DNA of 64,000 nt from Hysterangium stoloniferum (taxonomy: Eukaryota; Basidiomycota; Agaricomycetes; Hysterangiales; Hysterangiaceae): NCBI GenBank assembly GCA_015178975.1, contig WHVD01000014.1, positions 310,001 to 374,000 on the forward strand. The letters run 5' to 3'. A model generated the notes under the pieces. It was not told the DNA's origin. It searched no databases and was given only the letters and a program-made list of their open reading frames with translations. Of this stretch, positions 45,971-56,030 are shown in pieces; the first letter of the stretch is position 1, and each line of letters starts with the position of its first letter. A program made the position numbers and the translations under genes.

Positions 45971-48900
45971 ATGACTACGGGCAAGAATCAAACGTCTAGG
46001 CCTTCATCAACGCCTGGTAGCTCCATGCCTCGTCAAAAATCTTTTAACCTAGAACCACCCCGTAACATCACCCTGAGGAAGTCTTCGTCGACTTTTCAAG
46101 GATCAGCTCCTCCGGAGGATTCCCCCGGAGTAGTAGCTGGATCGTCTACGAACATTCCCCAGCTTCCTCCAGGATCACCTCCTCCAGAGGATTCCCCCAG
46201 AGTAGTAGTTGGATCGTCAATGAACATTCCCCCCGATCCACCTGAGGAACGCTCATTACTCGAGCAGTTGGACACCCCTGGAGTTAACATTGAGTCTAAT
46301 CGAGCACCCACGCCCGTTCTCAGATTCCCTCCGAGACAGGTCATCCTTAAGCAGTTCCTCGGAGGTCATATGGTTTACGCCCAGCCCATCGATTACAAAT
46401 GGGATATGTACTACACCGACCGAATCCCCGAGGATCAGGTTACCCCCTTCGTGGAGGAGTACAGTACGGATTACCCTATTCTACTGGAGACTGTAGCAGT
46501 CTGGTTAGGGCGTTATCAAGCGATTTTATTGGCGCGGGATTTATTCACGCGACCAGGGAACCTTGAGGATTTGACCCAATCGATTCCTGAATGGTCGAAC
46601 GAGGTGACGATTACTATGGAAGGAGGAAGAAGGATTCTCAAGCGGGAAGTGTTTTCTATGTTCCTTGAAGTACTTCGTATGCATGATGATGTGTTACAGA
46701 TCCTGCATGTCCTGCTTGGCGGAGATCATGTTGTGCCTAAGGTTGACTACCAGTACATGTACATCCGTATGTTGGAGGAGTCTCTCAATGGAGTCACGCC
46801 GAATCTATCGCTGGCATACCTCACTTTAAGAGGTCGGTTGAAGCGAAACCAAAGAAGACTTGATAAGATGGTTTTAGAGGTACTCCTCCCCTATAACGAC
46901 TCGATCCAGGTCCCTGATTCACCTATCTCCACGACCAATTCGTTTGTTCGCAACTTAAACGGGTCCCCTGATACTCGTTTTCTGCATTCTCTCAACCGTC
47001 CTGTAATATTGGAGGATTTTCCACTGGATTTGAGGACGCAAGTAATAGAACGCCTTCAGGAGAAGAGGATTGAGGTCTGCGCTCCCTTCCATCAACCCCA
47101 GCCGTGTCGACTTCTGAACGCGACGGAGATCGAGAGACGAATCGCGATAGAACCAGGCCTAACGTCTTTCCAGGGAGATCACCGCTCTCGCGTCGCATTT
47201 GAGGGAGTCTCCAACAGCCCTAACTTCAGGGATGAAGCGACCACTCTCAGAAACCGATCAGTCGCCAACAAGGGTCGACCGTCCTTCTCCACGGCATTTA
47301 CTGAGGGCATAGCTGGCCCAGTTGCTGGTCGAGGATCGCTTAATCCAGACGGTCCCCGCCATTCTCTACCGATCGCTTCAAACCCTTTCTTGCCATCAGG
47401 AGGACCCCCTAGCGATTCATCTGGGAGTTCGAATACTTCAGACCGGGGAGGGAACTCAGGATGTGGGGAACGCCACAATGGAGTGCCTAATACCCCTTTT
47501 CAAACTCCGATGCGGTCTCGAGCTAGCGCGCTTATTGACGACTTACCTAAGGACAAGAAGGTCACTCTTAACACCAATGACCTCAAGATCAAATGGTCTG
47601 ATCTCCCTGAATACGATGGAGCTCAATCCAAAGCCCTGGACTATATCATGGATATCATGAGTCTCGCGGAGATATCAGACTCTATGAGTGCGATCTTAGG
47701 AGTTGCTCTGCCAAGACGACTCAAGGGGCACGCTAAGGTCTGGTGGAGCACCTTAGACCATGAGCATCGTACTGAATTCAGTCAATCTCATGGGCCGTTT
47801 CTTTGGGGTATCGTCGAAGGATTGCTCGGAACTCGTTGGCGTGAATCCTTAGCCTTAGAATGGGAAGCTATGAAATTTCGACAGGCTGGTCACGATCATG
47901 AGACACCCGTCCACTATATCCAACGGAGAGTTAAACTTTATCGTTTCCTGTACGGGTTCCACCAGGACAGAGGGGATGAGACACGCAGACTCATTCTCAC
48001 ACTGCCTACGGAATGGCTCTACCTTCTTCAAGGACAACCCATCGATAATATCATGAGTTTACAGACTTATGCTAATAACCTGCAAGAAGCTCTGATTAAC
48101 GCTTGGGTCCAAACACACCGGGAACGTTACAGGTTCCAGAAACCGCACGTAATGTTATCGGAGGGTCAAGAATTGGATTTTAGAGTCACCGGTGACTCCT
48201 CTTCACCTAACCATATTCTCATTAGTGAGACTAACGAGAGAGGCTCGACGAGAAGGACCGTTCCAGACGTCGCTGATCCAAAACAGGGAAAGCGTCACGG
48301 AAAAATGTTCTTCGAGAGGAGTAACAAGAGGAGTTCGATCAAACCCACCAAGGAATGTTGGATATGTGGAAGTCCGGAGCATTTTAAGATAGACTGCCCT
48401 CAAGCTGGCAAAATGTCTCATTATGTCTCTATCAACAAATGCTCCGCACAGGATATGTCGGAGGAAGCTGAGGAGCAAAGGTTATATGAAGCGGTTCATG
48501 GACTATCTATACAAGGACAAGTAAATAACTCTGATGACGAATTGACTTTTGTTTCCGTTTATTCGCCCCCTGTCGAAGACAAATTAGTGAGGGAGGAAAA
48601 TCAAACGACTGGTGAAGCTCTTCTGTCAGAAGCTTACATATCCATACTCGCCGCAGATTTCTTCGAAAAAGGAGACCGGCTGAGTGTTCATCAGCAGGAC
48701 CTTGAAGGCCTGACCGAGGACTACTGTCAGACTGGAGATTCTCACGAACAAATCAGTTCGAATTCGCTCTGTTCGCCTGGAGCTGATGTTGACACGTTCC
48801 CGTTTGATCCCAGGAACCCCCCCGATTTACTACCATACGAGAATTCGGATTCGGAGGACGGCGACGATGATCCAGTATTGGATTCCCCTTCGAAGCGTGT

Positions 48901-49432
48901 TCCTTGCCGAAGTGAACGCAGGAACGTAATCTTGTCCCTGCGCAAGGAAAGTAAGAGGCCTCGAATCCAATACCCTCGTCCCAGTCGTCTGATGAAGGAG
49001 GATACTACAATCCTTTATCGAAAATGGGATCCTCCCAGTGGTTACTCTAGCATAGGAGTTGCAGCACTCCATGTTTTCGGTCATGTAGGAACTCCCGATT
49101 CACCCAAACGCGTTAAAATTCGAATGGACACGGGAGCGGATCTTTCCCTTATATCGGAGGAATTCTACAAGGAACTGCAGGGCATGTATAAGTTGAAACA
49201 AGGACTCAAATTACGTCTAATTCAGCTCACGGGTAACGCTAAGGTTATCGGATATGTTAATGTCCCCATTTACCTGGAGGACGACAGTGGAACATTACTG
49301 AAGTTCGCGGCTGAAACTTATGTCGTTAGAGGAATGACGGTGCCAATTCTTTTGGGAGAAGACTTCCATATTAATTATGAAATTGGTACTCTAAGAGATC
49401 AGCCGTTGGGATCTAGACTTATTCTCCCGTGA
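45971..49432 (+). CDS. Gypsy-1 Gag-protease polyprotein
   Basis: 1153 codons from ATG 45971. Residues 1-100 are Ser/Pro-rich with an internal duplication of the segment PPEDSPxVVxGSS-NIP. Residues 110-330 are a conserved N-terminal gag part, and about 560-720 the capsid core (DYIMDIMSLAEISDSMSAIL, WWSTLDHEHRTEF). A CCHC zinc knuckle lies at about 796-810 (CWICGSPEHFKIDCP). An acidic spacer follows, then the retropepsin site MDTGADLSLISEEFY at about 1049. The frame ends at TGA 49430 while homology continues one base on, in the +1 frame. It packages element RNA and cleaves the polyprotein, from family knowledge. Confidence 0.9.
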   Translation: MTTGKNQTSRPSSTPGSSMPRQKSFNLEPPRNITLRKSSSTFQGSAPPEDSPGVVAGSSTNIPQLPPGSPPPEDSPRVVVGSSMNIPPDPPEERSLLEQLDTPGVNIESNRAPTPVLRFPPRQVILKQFLGGHMVYAQPIDYKWDMYYTDRIPEDQVTPFVEEYSTDYPILLETVAVWLGRYQAILLARDLFTRPGNLEDLTQSIPEWSNEVTITMEGGRRILKREVFSMFLEVLRMHDDVLQILHVLLGGDHVVPKVDYQYMYIRMLEESLNGVTPNLSLAYLTLRGRLKRNQRRLDKMVLEVLLPYNDSIQVPDSPISTTNSFVRNLNGSPDTRFLHSLNRPVILEDFPLDLRTQVIERLQEKRIEVCAPFHQPQPCRLLNATEIERRIAIEPGLTSFQGDHRSRVAFEGVSNSPNFRDEATTLRNRSVANKGRPSFSTAFTEGIAGPVAGRGSLNPDGPRHSLPIASNPFLPSGGPPSDSSGSSNTSDRGGNSGCGERHNGVPNTPFQTPMRSRASALIDDLPKDKKVTLNTNDLKIKWSDLPEYDGAQSKALDYIMDIMSLAEISDSMSAILGVALPRRLKGHAKVWWSTLDHEHRTEFSQSHGPFLWGIVEGLLGTRWRESLALEWEAMKFRQAGHDHETPVHYIQRRVKLYRFLYGFHQDRGDETRRLILTLPTEWLYLLQGQPIDNIMSLQTYANNLQEALINAWVQTHRERYRFQKPHVMLSEGQELDFRVTGDSSSPNHILISETNERGSTRRTVPDVADPKQGKRHGKMFFERSNKRSSIKPTKECWICGSPEHFKIDCPQAGKMSHYVSINKCSAQDMSEEAEEQRLYEAVHGLSIQGQVNNSDDELTFVSVYSPPVEDKLVREENQTTGEALLSEAYISILAADFFEKGDRLSVHQQDLEGLTEDYCQTGDSHEQISSNSLCSPGADVDTFPFDPRNPPDLLPYENSDSEDGDDDPVLDSPSKRVPCRSERRNVILSLRKESKRPRIQYPRPSRLMKEDTTILYRKWDPPSGYSSIGVAALHVFGHVGTPDSPKRVKIRMDTGADLSLISEEFYKELQGMYKLKQGLKLRLIQLTGNAKVIGYVNVPIYLEDDSGTLLKFAAETYVVRGMTVPILLGEDFHINYEIGTLRDQPLGSRLILP

Positions 49433-51395
49433 AGGAATCGTACTACAAAACGAGGACGGTTCTATAATAGCCACACCAATCACGGCAATTTCAAGGAATA
49501 GTGCGGCAGTACCTTTAGCCAATCCATCACTAACCCCTAAGACTATCCGACGAGGGGAGACAATAGGGATAATTCATGACCCTGCTCGTTGGGCTCACAA
49601 GCCCAGGTCACTCAAGGAGAAAAGTTTAATGGTAGCAGGTGTGACCAAGATCGCACACCTTATTGAAAGTCTCTCTCAACTTGAGGAGGACCGTCAAGTC
49701 ACCTCAGAAAGACCTAAGCCACCTGTTGAACCAGAGATTGCAGACGATTTCGAACCGCCTGGTCCTAAGACGGCTGCAGTGGCTGATAATGAGGAATTTG
49801 CCTCAGAGGATCTTCACAAGTTAGTCAATTTGGGACCGGATATACCAACGGAGGTCCTGCCACGTCTCAGATCAGTTTTGACTGAGAACGTTAAGGCTTT
49901 CGGAGTCGACGGACGGTTAGGGCAAGTGGAATGTTGAGTCCCTGTCCCCTTGAAAGAGGGTGCTCAGCCCATATCCATGCCTATGTTCCCCTCGTCCCCT
50001 GCCAATAGGAGAGTTATAGACGAGCAAATGGATACCTGGTTCGAACAGGGTGTCATTGAGCCATCTAAAAGCCCCTGGGGAGCGCCAGCCTTTGTAGTAT
50101 ATCGCAATGGTAAACCGCGGGTGGTCATCGACTATCGGAAACTTAACCATCTCACTGTTCCAGATGAATTCCCTTTACCACGTCAATCGGAGATTATGCA
50201 AGCGCTGTTGGGGTCAAATGTTCTTTCTTCTTTTGATGCGCTGGCCGGGTTTACTCAATTAGAAATGTTGGAGGACGATAAGCCCAAAACAGCCTTTAGA
50301 TCCCATAGAGGGCTGTGGCAATTTAAAAGGATGCCATTTGGGCTCAGAAACGGCCCCTCTACATTTCAGCGTGTCATGCAAACGGTTCTAGCACCCTACT
50401 TGTGGATTTTTTGTTTAGTCTACATCGATGACATAGTCATATTCTCTAAAAACTGGGATGATCATTTGCTTCACCTGAACCAGGTGCTTGGCGCTATCGC
50501 TTCGGCCGGTATTACTCTCTCTCCCAAGAAATGTTTTATCGGATATAATTCGATATTGTTATTGGGTCATAAAGTATCTAGGCTGGGTTTTTCAACCCAT
50601 CAAGAAAAGGTTCGCGCTATACTGGAATTGGCCCCACCCACTAAGGTTTCTGATCTACAACGGTTTCTTGGAATGGTCCTTTACTTTTCAGCATATATAC
50701 CATTTTATTCATGGATGGTGTCCCCTTTATTCTCGCTCCTAAAAAAGGGAACACCTTGGACGTGGACTGCTGAACATGTCCGAGCTTATGAGGATGTTAA
50801 AACCGCATTAGGATCAGCTCCAGTGTTGGGACATCCAGTTAGTGGGATGCCCTACCGATTGTATACAGACGCTTCGGATTTTGCCTTGGGTTGTTGCCTC
50901 CAACAAGTCCAGAAGATGGCTTTAGGAGATTTAGTGGATACAAAAATCTACGCCCAAGCCAAATTGGCTTTTGACCGTGCGCAGGACGTGCCATCCTTTG
51001 TTCATCGGTACAAAACCAAACAGCCCGAGATTGAGTGGTCGGATTCATGGGGATCCACTTTTGAGGCGACTGAAGTTACTGTTGAACGAGTCATTGCATA
51101 TTGGAGTCGCACGCTGAAAAGCGCGGAGCGTAACTATTCTGCTACTGAACGGGAAGCATTAGCAGCAAAGGAGGGACTGGTCCACTTTCAACCTTTCATT
51201 GAAGGTGAACATGTCCTGCTCATTACGGACCATGCAGCTCTGCAATGGGCTAGATCTTACGAGAACACTAATCGTCGACTAGCCGCATGGGGGGCGATAT
51301 ACGCTGCATTTCCAGGTCTCGAGATTTTGCATTAAGCAGGGAGAGTTCACAGCAACGTAGATCCACTGTCCAGACTCCCTCGGGTACCAGCCTTC
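49433..51395 (+). pseudogene. Gypsy-1 reverse transcriptase-RNase H
   Basis: Frame 0, entered by +1 from the protease frame. After a linker (GIVLQNEDGSIIATP, then TGA near 49935), RT runs from 49950. It shows GVIEPSKSPWGAPAFVVYRN, VVIDYRKLNHLTVPD, SSFDALAGFTQLEM, FKRMPFGLRNGPSTFQRVM and LVYIDDIVIFSKNWD, so the YIDD is intact. RNase H starts YRLYTDASDFALGCCLQQ, then carries an insert of about 50 residues (ALGDLVDTKIYAQAK through WSDSWGSTFE) before VIAYWSRTLKSAERNYSATE and LLITDHAALQWARSYEN. TAA at 51333 breaks the frame before the linker AGRVHSNVDPLSRLPRVP. Confidence 0.9.
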
Positions 51396-54188
51396 GTGAG
51401 CCCTATTAGAGATGATTTGCAGGCTATCACCTCGACTTCTCTGGACAAGAATACTGAGGAAAAACTATGGAAAGACGAACCCGCTAAGAAGGCGGTCTTC
51501 TCTACCATACTCAATTCTATGGAGCCTTTTGGAGTAACTCAAAAGGTCCGACGGTCAGAATGGGATATTCATAATGCAATAAGGAATGACCAGGAAGACG
51601 AGTCCGACTTCGCATTGCATCATCCTCAGCTACTAATCAGCATCGAGGAGGGATATATAAAGAAATTTCTAGAGGGTTATTCAAAGGACCCGGTTTTCAG
51701 GAATCTCTATGCTTTAGATACCCCTTCACCCAACGCAGTTGTTACTCCTTCTCACTACTTCGTGGGAGCAAACCGACTCCTGTACTTTCGTGACTCGGAC
51801 TGGAAAAGTCGAGTCTGTGTACCCAGAACCATGATTAACTCGATTCTAAGGTTGGTGCATGATAACCCTTTTGAGGGAGCACACGCCGGAGGCCAGCGGT
51901 TGTTCAACCTGATGAAAGACCGGTTCTTTTGGCCGAGAATGCTACAAGATTGCGTGTCGTACGCGCGTACCTGCAATATCTGCCAAAAAACCAAAGTCGA
52001 TCGCACCGCTCGTCAAGGAGCCCTCAGACCGGCTGACGTACCTTTTAGGCCATTCGAGGTAGTTTCTATGGACTTGATCACTGGACTACCCGATTCAGGA
52101 AAGGATTCGTATTCCGCAGTCTTCGTTGCCGTTGATAAATTGACGCGCTACGCTATTACAATACCTACCTTTTCGAACCTTACCGCTGAAGGATTCGCAC
52201 GAATATTTGTCAAACAGGTAGCAAGCCCCTTCGGACTGCCCTCTCGAATAATCTGTGACTGGGATAAGAGATGGACCTGCAGGTTTTGGCGGGAAGTCTG
52301 TAAGATCTATGGTACCACCCTTGCGGTATCTTCGGCTCATCATCCTCAAACGGATGGGCAAACGGAGAATATGAACACGACCATAGAACAGATGCTTCGA
52401 GCCTATTGTGCCTCTGCTAAAGAAAGCTGGTCCCAGTGGATTGAGGTAGTCGTTCACGCATACAACTCGACTGTTCACAGTTCCATAAACTACGCCCCGG
52501 CCTTCTTATTAATGGGATACCTCCCAAGAGGAATGTCTCAAGTTCTAGGAGGTGACGAGCCCCTAGTTCCTAGAGAACTATCAGACAGCCCTATGGCCGA
52601 CCAATGGATCCTCGAGCTAGAAAATCATCGGCAGATGGCGCGGGATTCCATCGCTCGAGCCCAAGAGATTCAAGCACGAGCGTATAACAAGAGCTGGAAG
52701 GAGAAGGAGGGTACCATCTTTTACGACTGGGAGCTACTTCGACGCATTAAGTTGCAACGCATAGTTCTCACCCGAGGGGACGGTCAAACGCTGCCTCAAC
52801 AAGAAAAGGGATACCGTAGGGGACCAATTGAGTTTTCCTCGGACGAGGATGAGGAGGAGGACGAGAACAGGAATGGCGTGTATAGTATCCGATCTTTGGG
52901 AGAGGATTGCCATGAAGGGTTCCTTCTCCCATCTGAAGTTCGTTTCGTAACCAGCGACCCCAACCAAAGACAAACGCGGAGACCGTCATCCAGAGTATGG
53001 AGGGGTCACCGCCCTAGTCAACAGTCACTGGAACGCGAACCTTCCACGATTCCGGTCCCACATCTCTCATCAACGTCGAGGCTCCTTCCCATCATTCACC
53101 CTGCACACACTCCCTCAGCCCCGATTCTAACGCCTCATTTACCTCCCTCTTCAAACGCTGTACCAGTCCCAACCTCACTTGGGATGTCGAGGCCCCCTCC
53201 CATCCTTCACCCGACACACACTCCCTCTGCCCAACGCAAACCTTCCCCGATTCTGGCACCTCGTCTCTCTCCCTCCCCGAAAGCTATACCAGTACCGACC
53301 CAACTTCCGCCGTCACCGGGTATCCCTCCCGACTCTCCGTATTCATATTGCGTGTCCTTGGGTAGCCCTATCCAGGACCTTCCACCAGAGCGAATGGATG
53401 TCGATTTGGACCCCCCTACACCGGACGTCATTGATCCCCTGGCAAGCAGAAAGGTGAAGGAGATGCAGAAAGCCACCACTCCTCTCCGAGAACAATCCCC
53501 TATTCCCATCCTTGACAGCCTGGTTCCCCTCACTGAGCCCGTATCCACAACTTTCTGGATGCGAGTAGCTGTCAACTACCCTTCCGAACAGTTTCCTGTC
53601 AGAAGGGTGCTATCAGAGCTCGTGCCAGTACTTCAACAACCGGTCCTTCAAGGGAGCCTCAAGGGTTGTCGCGGTCTGGCTCCGTTGTCAGAGATAATGG
53701 AGGATTTCTATCTCTCCTTCGAGGATCTCACAGAGGGGAAGAACTTTGCACGAGCAGCACAGGAGATTAAACTCTCTATGTTCCGGCACATCATAGTGGA
53801 GCTTCACCGTCTGCCCCCAGACTCAGCGAATGTCCTCTCTATTGCTGGCTTAGTAGATTTACTCGAGGCCCTCGTCCTGACGCCTCCCACAGAGACCACC
53901 ATGCAACCACACGTTCCTGCCTTACTGCCCGCGTCTTCGTTTCCCCTCCCCAAAGCTCCTCTTCTCGCGCGGATTTCCGCTCCGCCGGTTAGTGTCCGCG
54001 CAGTCGTTCGTTGCAGAGAGAAAGCCTACAGACGATGGGCCGACTCTTTGTACAGGAACTCTAGTGATTTGACTCAGGCGAGAATAGCTGAATCCTTCAG
54101 GGTAAAAAGGGAACGATGGGGAAACCTCATTTTGGACCTTGGGGGATCCTCACAGGAAGCTTGGGGCGGCGTCCCAGATGCTCTTTGA
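51396..54188 (+). CDS. Gypsy-1 integrase fused to ORF3
   Basis: 930 codons, open. The integrase zinc domain (HDNPFEGAHAGGQRL, CNICQKTK) and the DDE core contexts (VVSMDLITGLP, RIICDWDKRWTCRFW, DGQTENMNTTIEQML) run to about residue 430. At QARAYNK (about 52695) the sequence jumps to EGTIFYDWELLRRIKLQ, which in Gypsy-2 lies inside ORF3. About 1.4 kb holding the integrase C-terminal barrel, chromodomain and ORF3 start is missing. The rest follows ORF3: DCHEGFLLPSEVRFVTSDPN, a Pro-rich stretch, SPYSYCVSLGSPIQ, then the C-terminal domain (FWMRVAVNYPSEQF to GGSSQEAWGGVPDAL). Probably a defective fusion. Confidence 0.85.
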   Translation: MSPIRDDLQAITSTSLDKNTEEKLWKDEPAKKAVFSTILNSMEPFGVTQKVRRSEWDIHNAIRNDQEDESDFALHHPQLLISIEEGYIKKFLEGYSKDPVFRNLYALDTPSPNAVVTPSHYFVGANRLLYFRDSDWKSRVCVPRTMINSILRLVHDNPFEGAHAGGQRLFNLMKDRFFWPRMLQDCVSYARTCNICQKTKVDRTARQGALRPADVPFRPFEVVSMDLITGLPDSGKDSYSAVFVAVDKLTRYAITIPTFSNLTAEGFARIFVKQVASPFGLPSRIICDWDKRWTCRFWREVCKIYGTTLAVSSAHHPQTDGQTENMNTTIEQMLRAYCASAKESWSQWIEVVVHAYNSTVHSSINYAPAFLLMGYLPRGMSQVLGGDEPLVPRELSDSPMADQWILELENHRQMARDSIARAQEIQARAYNKSWKEKEGTIFYDWELLRRIKLQRIVLTRGDGQTLPQQEKGYRRGPIEFSSDEDEEEDENRNGVYSIRSLGEDCHEGFLLPSEVRFVTSDPNQRQTRRPSSRVWRGHRPSQQSLEREPSTIPVPHLSSTSRLLPIIHPAHTPSAPILTPHLPPSSNAVPVPTSLGMSRPPPILHPTHTPSAQRKPSPILAPRLSPSPKAIPVPTQLPPSPGIPPDSPYSYCVSLGSPIQDLPPERMDVDLDPPTPDVIDPLASRKVKEMQKATTPLREQSPIPILDSLVPLTEPVSTTFWMRVAVNYPSEQFPVRRVLSELVPVLQQPVLQGSLKGCRGLAPLSEIMEDFYLSFEDLTEGKNFARAAQEIKLSMFRHIIVELHRLPPDSANVLSIAGLVDLLEALVLTPPTETTMQPHVPALLPASSFPLPKAPLLARISAPPVSVRAVVRCREKAYRRWADSLYRNSSDLTQARIAESFRVKRERWGNLILDLGGSSQEAWGGVPDAL

Positions 54189-54225
54189 CACCTAGTATAG
54201 CACATCTCTTCGAACTGGGGGGCAC

Positions 54226-54863
54226 TGTGAAGGGTATGCATATATCATGATTGGACTGTGGAATAATACATATATTATAGTATTATATTATTTAGTTCTT
54301 ACTCTTTTTCCCTAACTCTCTAGATCTTCGAGCATACCCGTATTTCTTAGTTCGAAGTCTTGTGTATATCTATGGGCGCTCTCAGCGCTAAATGGAGACA
54401 ACTTTTTACCCCGCAGACACCACTTCGTAACGACTCAGACGTCGAATAACGAGAGGTGTCAAGGGTAGTATCTCAGCTACCATAAAGGTAGCATTCTCTA
54501 GTCTACTAATAGCCTTTTGAACTCGAACCGCTAAGGTCGAGTTCTGCTTTCAAGACTTTGCACTCATCGACACCGTAGTCGACTCACGCTACTAATACTC
54601 TATCCTAGACACTCAGTCGTTAGCTGAATATCTTTCTTATTTCTAGCTACTAGTTGTACCGTAAAAGGTCAACTCATTATCTTACTGCTCTAAGCCGTCA
54701 CAAGCAACTATACAGTTGCTCTTGAGGCGTGCAGTGCATTCTTATACTAGTACTAACAGTCTAGTAGTCTATAGTATTGTACTGACGGTCAATACTCTCT
54801 AATAGTAGTTGAATAAACACTATTCTTCGTATATAGAGCGGTCAGAATCCACCACTCTTCACA
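54226..54863 (+). mobile_element. Gypsy-1 3' LTR (LTR-A)
   Basis: 638 bp, preceded by the polypurine tract ACTGGGGGGCAC. Nearly identical to the two parts of the 5' LTR, indicating a fairly recent insertion. Confidence 0.95.
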
Positions 54864-54868
54864 GTTTC

Positions 54869-55350
54869 TTAGAGGTTTTTCAAGGTGAGAAACCCTGAAC
54901 CAATGTTTTGCAATTCAGCACAATTCGCAAATATTCGAAAGGATACAGTGCGATTCAGTGTGATTCACAAATGTTTGAAAAGATACAGTGTGATTCATTA
55001 CAATTGGCAAGTGTTCGGGAATATTCAATGCGATTTGCAAGTTTTCAGGAGGCTAGAATGTGACTCTTTTAGACTTTTTGCAACTATTCTAGACTCTTTG
55101 TGATTGTTTGCGACTCTGATAGACTGTTTGTGACTCTTTTGGACTTTTTGCGACTCTTTTGGACTTTTTGCGACTCTTTTGGACTTTTTGCGACTCTTTT
55201 GGACTATTTGCGACTCTTTTAGACTCTTTGTGACTCTTATAGACTTGTTATAACTGTTATAGACTCTTTGTGACTCTTTGAAAAGTTGCAAAGTTGCACA
55301 AAGTTGCAAAGTGTTCACATGAAGTCACAAAGTCGCACAAAGTCACAAAG
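54869..55350 (+). repeat. Left arm of foldback element, inner part with about 20-bp minisatellite
   Basis: Reverse complement of about 58790-59440. Landmarks are GAGAAACCCTGAACC and GCAAATATTCGAAAGGATAC. Between 55060 and 55230 units GACTCTTTTGGACTTTTTGC repeat several times. Confidence 0.9.
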
Positions 55351-56030
55351 TGTCGCACAAAGTCGCAAAGTATCACAAAAAGTCGCGTTGCAAAAAGTCG
55401 CAAAAGTGTCACAAATCATAGCAGTGTCTTCACACAATAATAATCTATGTAAAAAGCCTCCAAAATTTCTATTATCCTCTTTTCTCTATGATCACAAACA
55501 ATGATACACTATACACACAGCACATGGACAAAGGGAGGAAAAAAACGCATCACTGTCAATTATATAGATAATGTATGTTAAAAAGAAGCCACAGCAAACC
55601 TGATATACAGTAGGAGGTACACATCGCATGTGAATTTGAAGCTGGGGGATGATGGCATGGAACAAGAAAATGGGGCTTGGGGCAGGCAGTATCCAAGATC
55701 GTGGCAGCGGCAGGGGGCAGGCTGGGGTGATGGTGGGTAGGTACAGGTAGTTGAGTATCGATACCAGTATCATCAGGCACAGGATATAAACGAGACATTG
55801 GTTATATTAAGTAGAATATACTTTTTACTTGTATAAATCTTGAAAGCTGGCGCAGTGCTGGCTGGGGCGGGGTGACAAGGCAGGGAGAGGTGCTGTGGGC
55901 GTGATGGTGTGATATAATATGCTGAGCAAGAAAAAGGGAATCCAACTCCAAGTCTAGCTGGAGAGGATAGCAATAGAAGTGGGGGGGATAACCAAAGGGA
56001 ACCGGCCAGAGGAGACGATGGTGAAACGTG
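55351..56030. other. Unique part of the left arm, no gene recognised
   Basis: Starts with GTCGCAAAGTGTCACAAA-type subrepeats, then unique sequence probably representing the 3' flank of the captured host gene. The right arm lacks it. Confidence 0.4.

Larger units (their letters stand above)
44611..54863 (+). mobile_element. Gypsy-1: full-length LTR retrotransposon, target duplication GTTTC
   Basis: 10,253 bp including a nested 641-bp solo LTR. GTTTC stands at 44606-44610 and 54864-54868. Without the nested insert the 5' LTR is 638 bp, the same as the 3' LTR (54226-54863). Coding order: gag-protease ORF, RT-RNase H, integrase fused to ORF3. It needs only a few changes to be open, but has a frameshift after protease, TGA near 49935, TAA at 51333 and no chromodomain. 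Confidence 0.97.
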
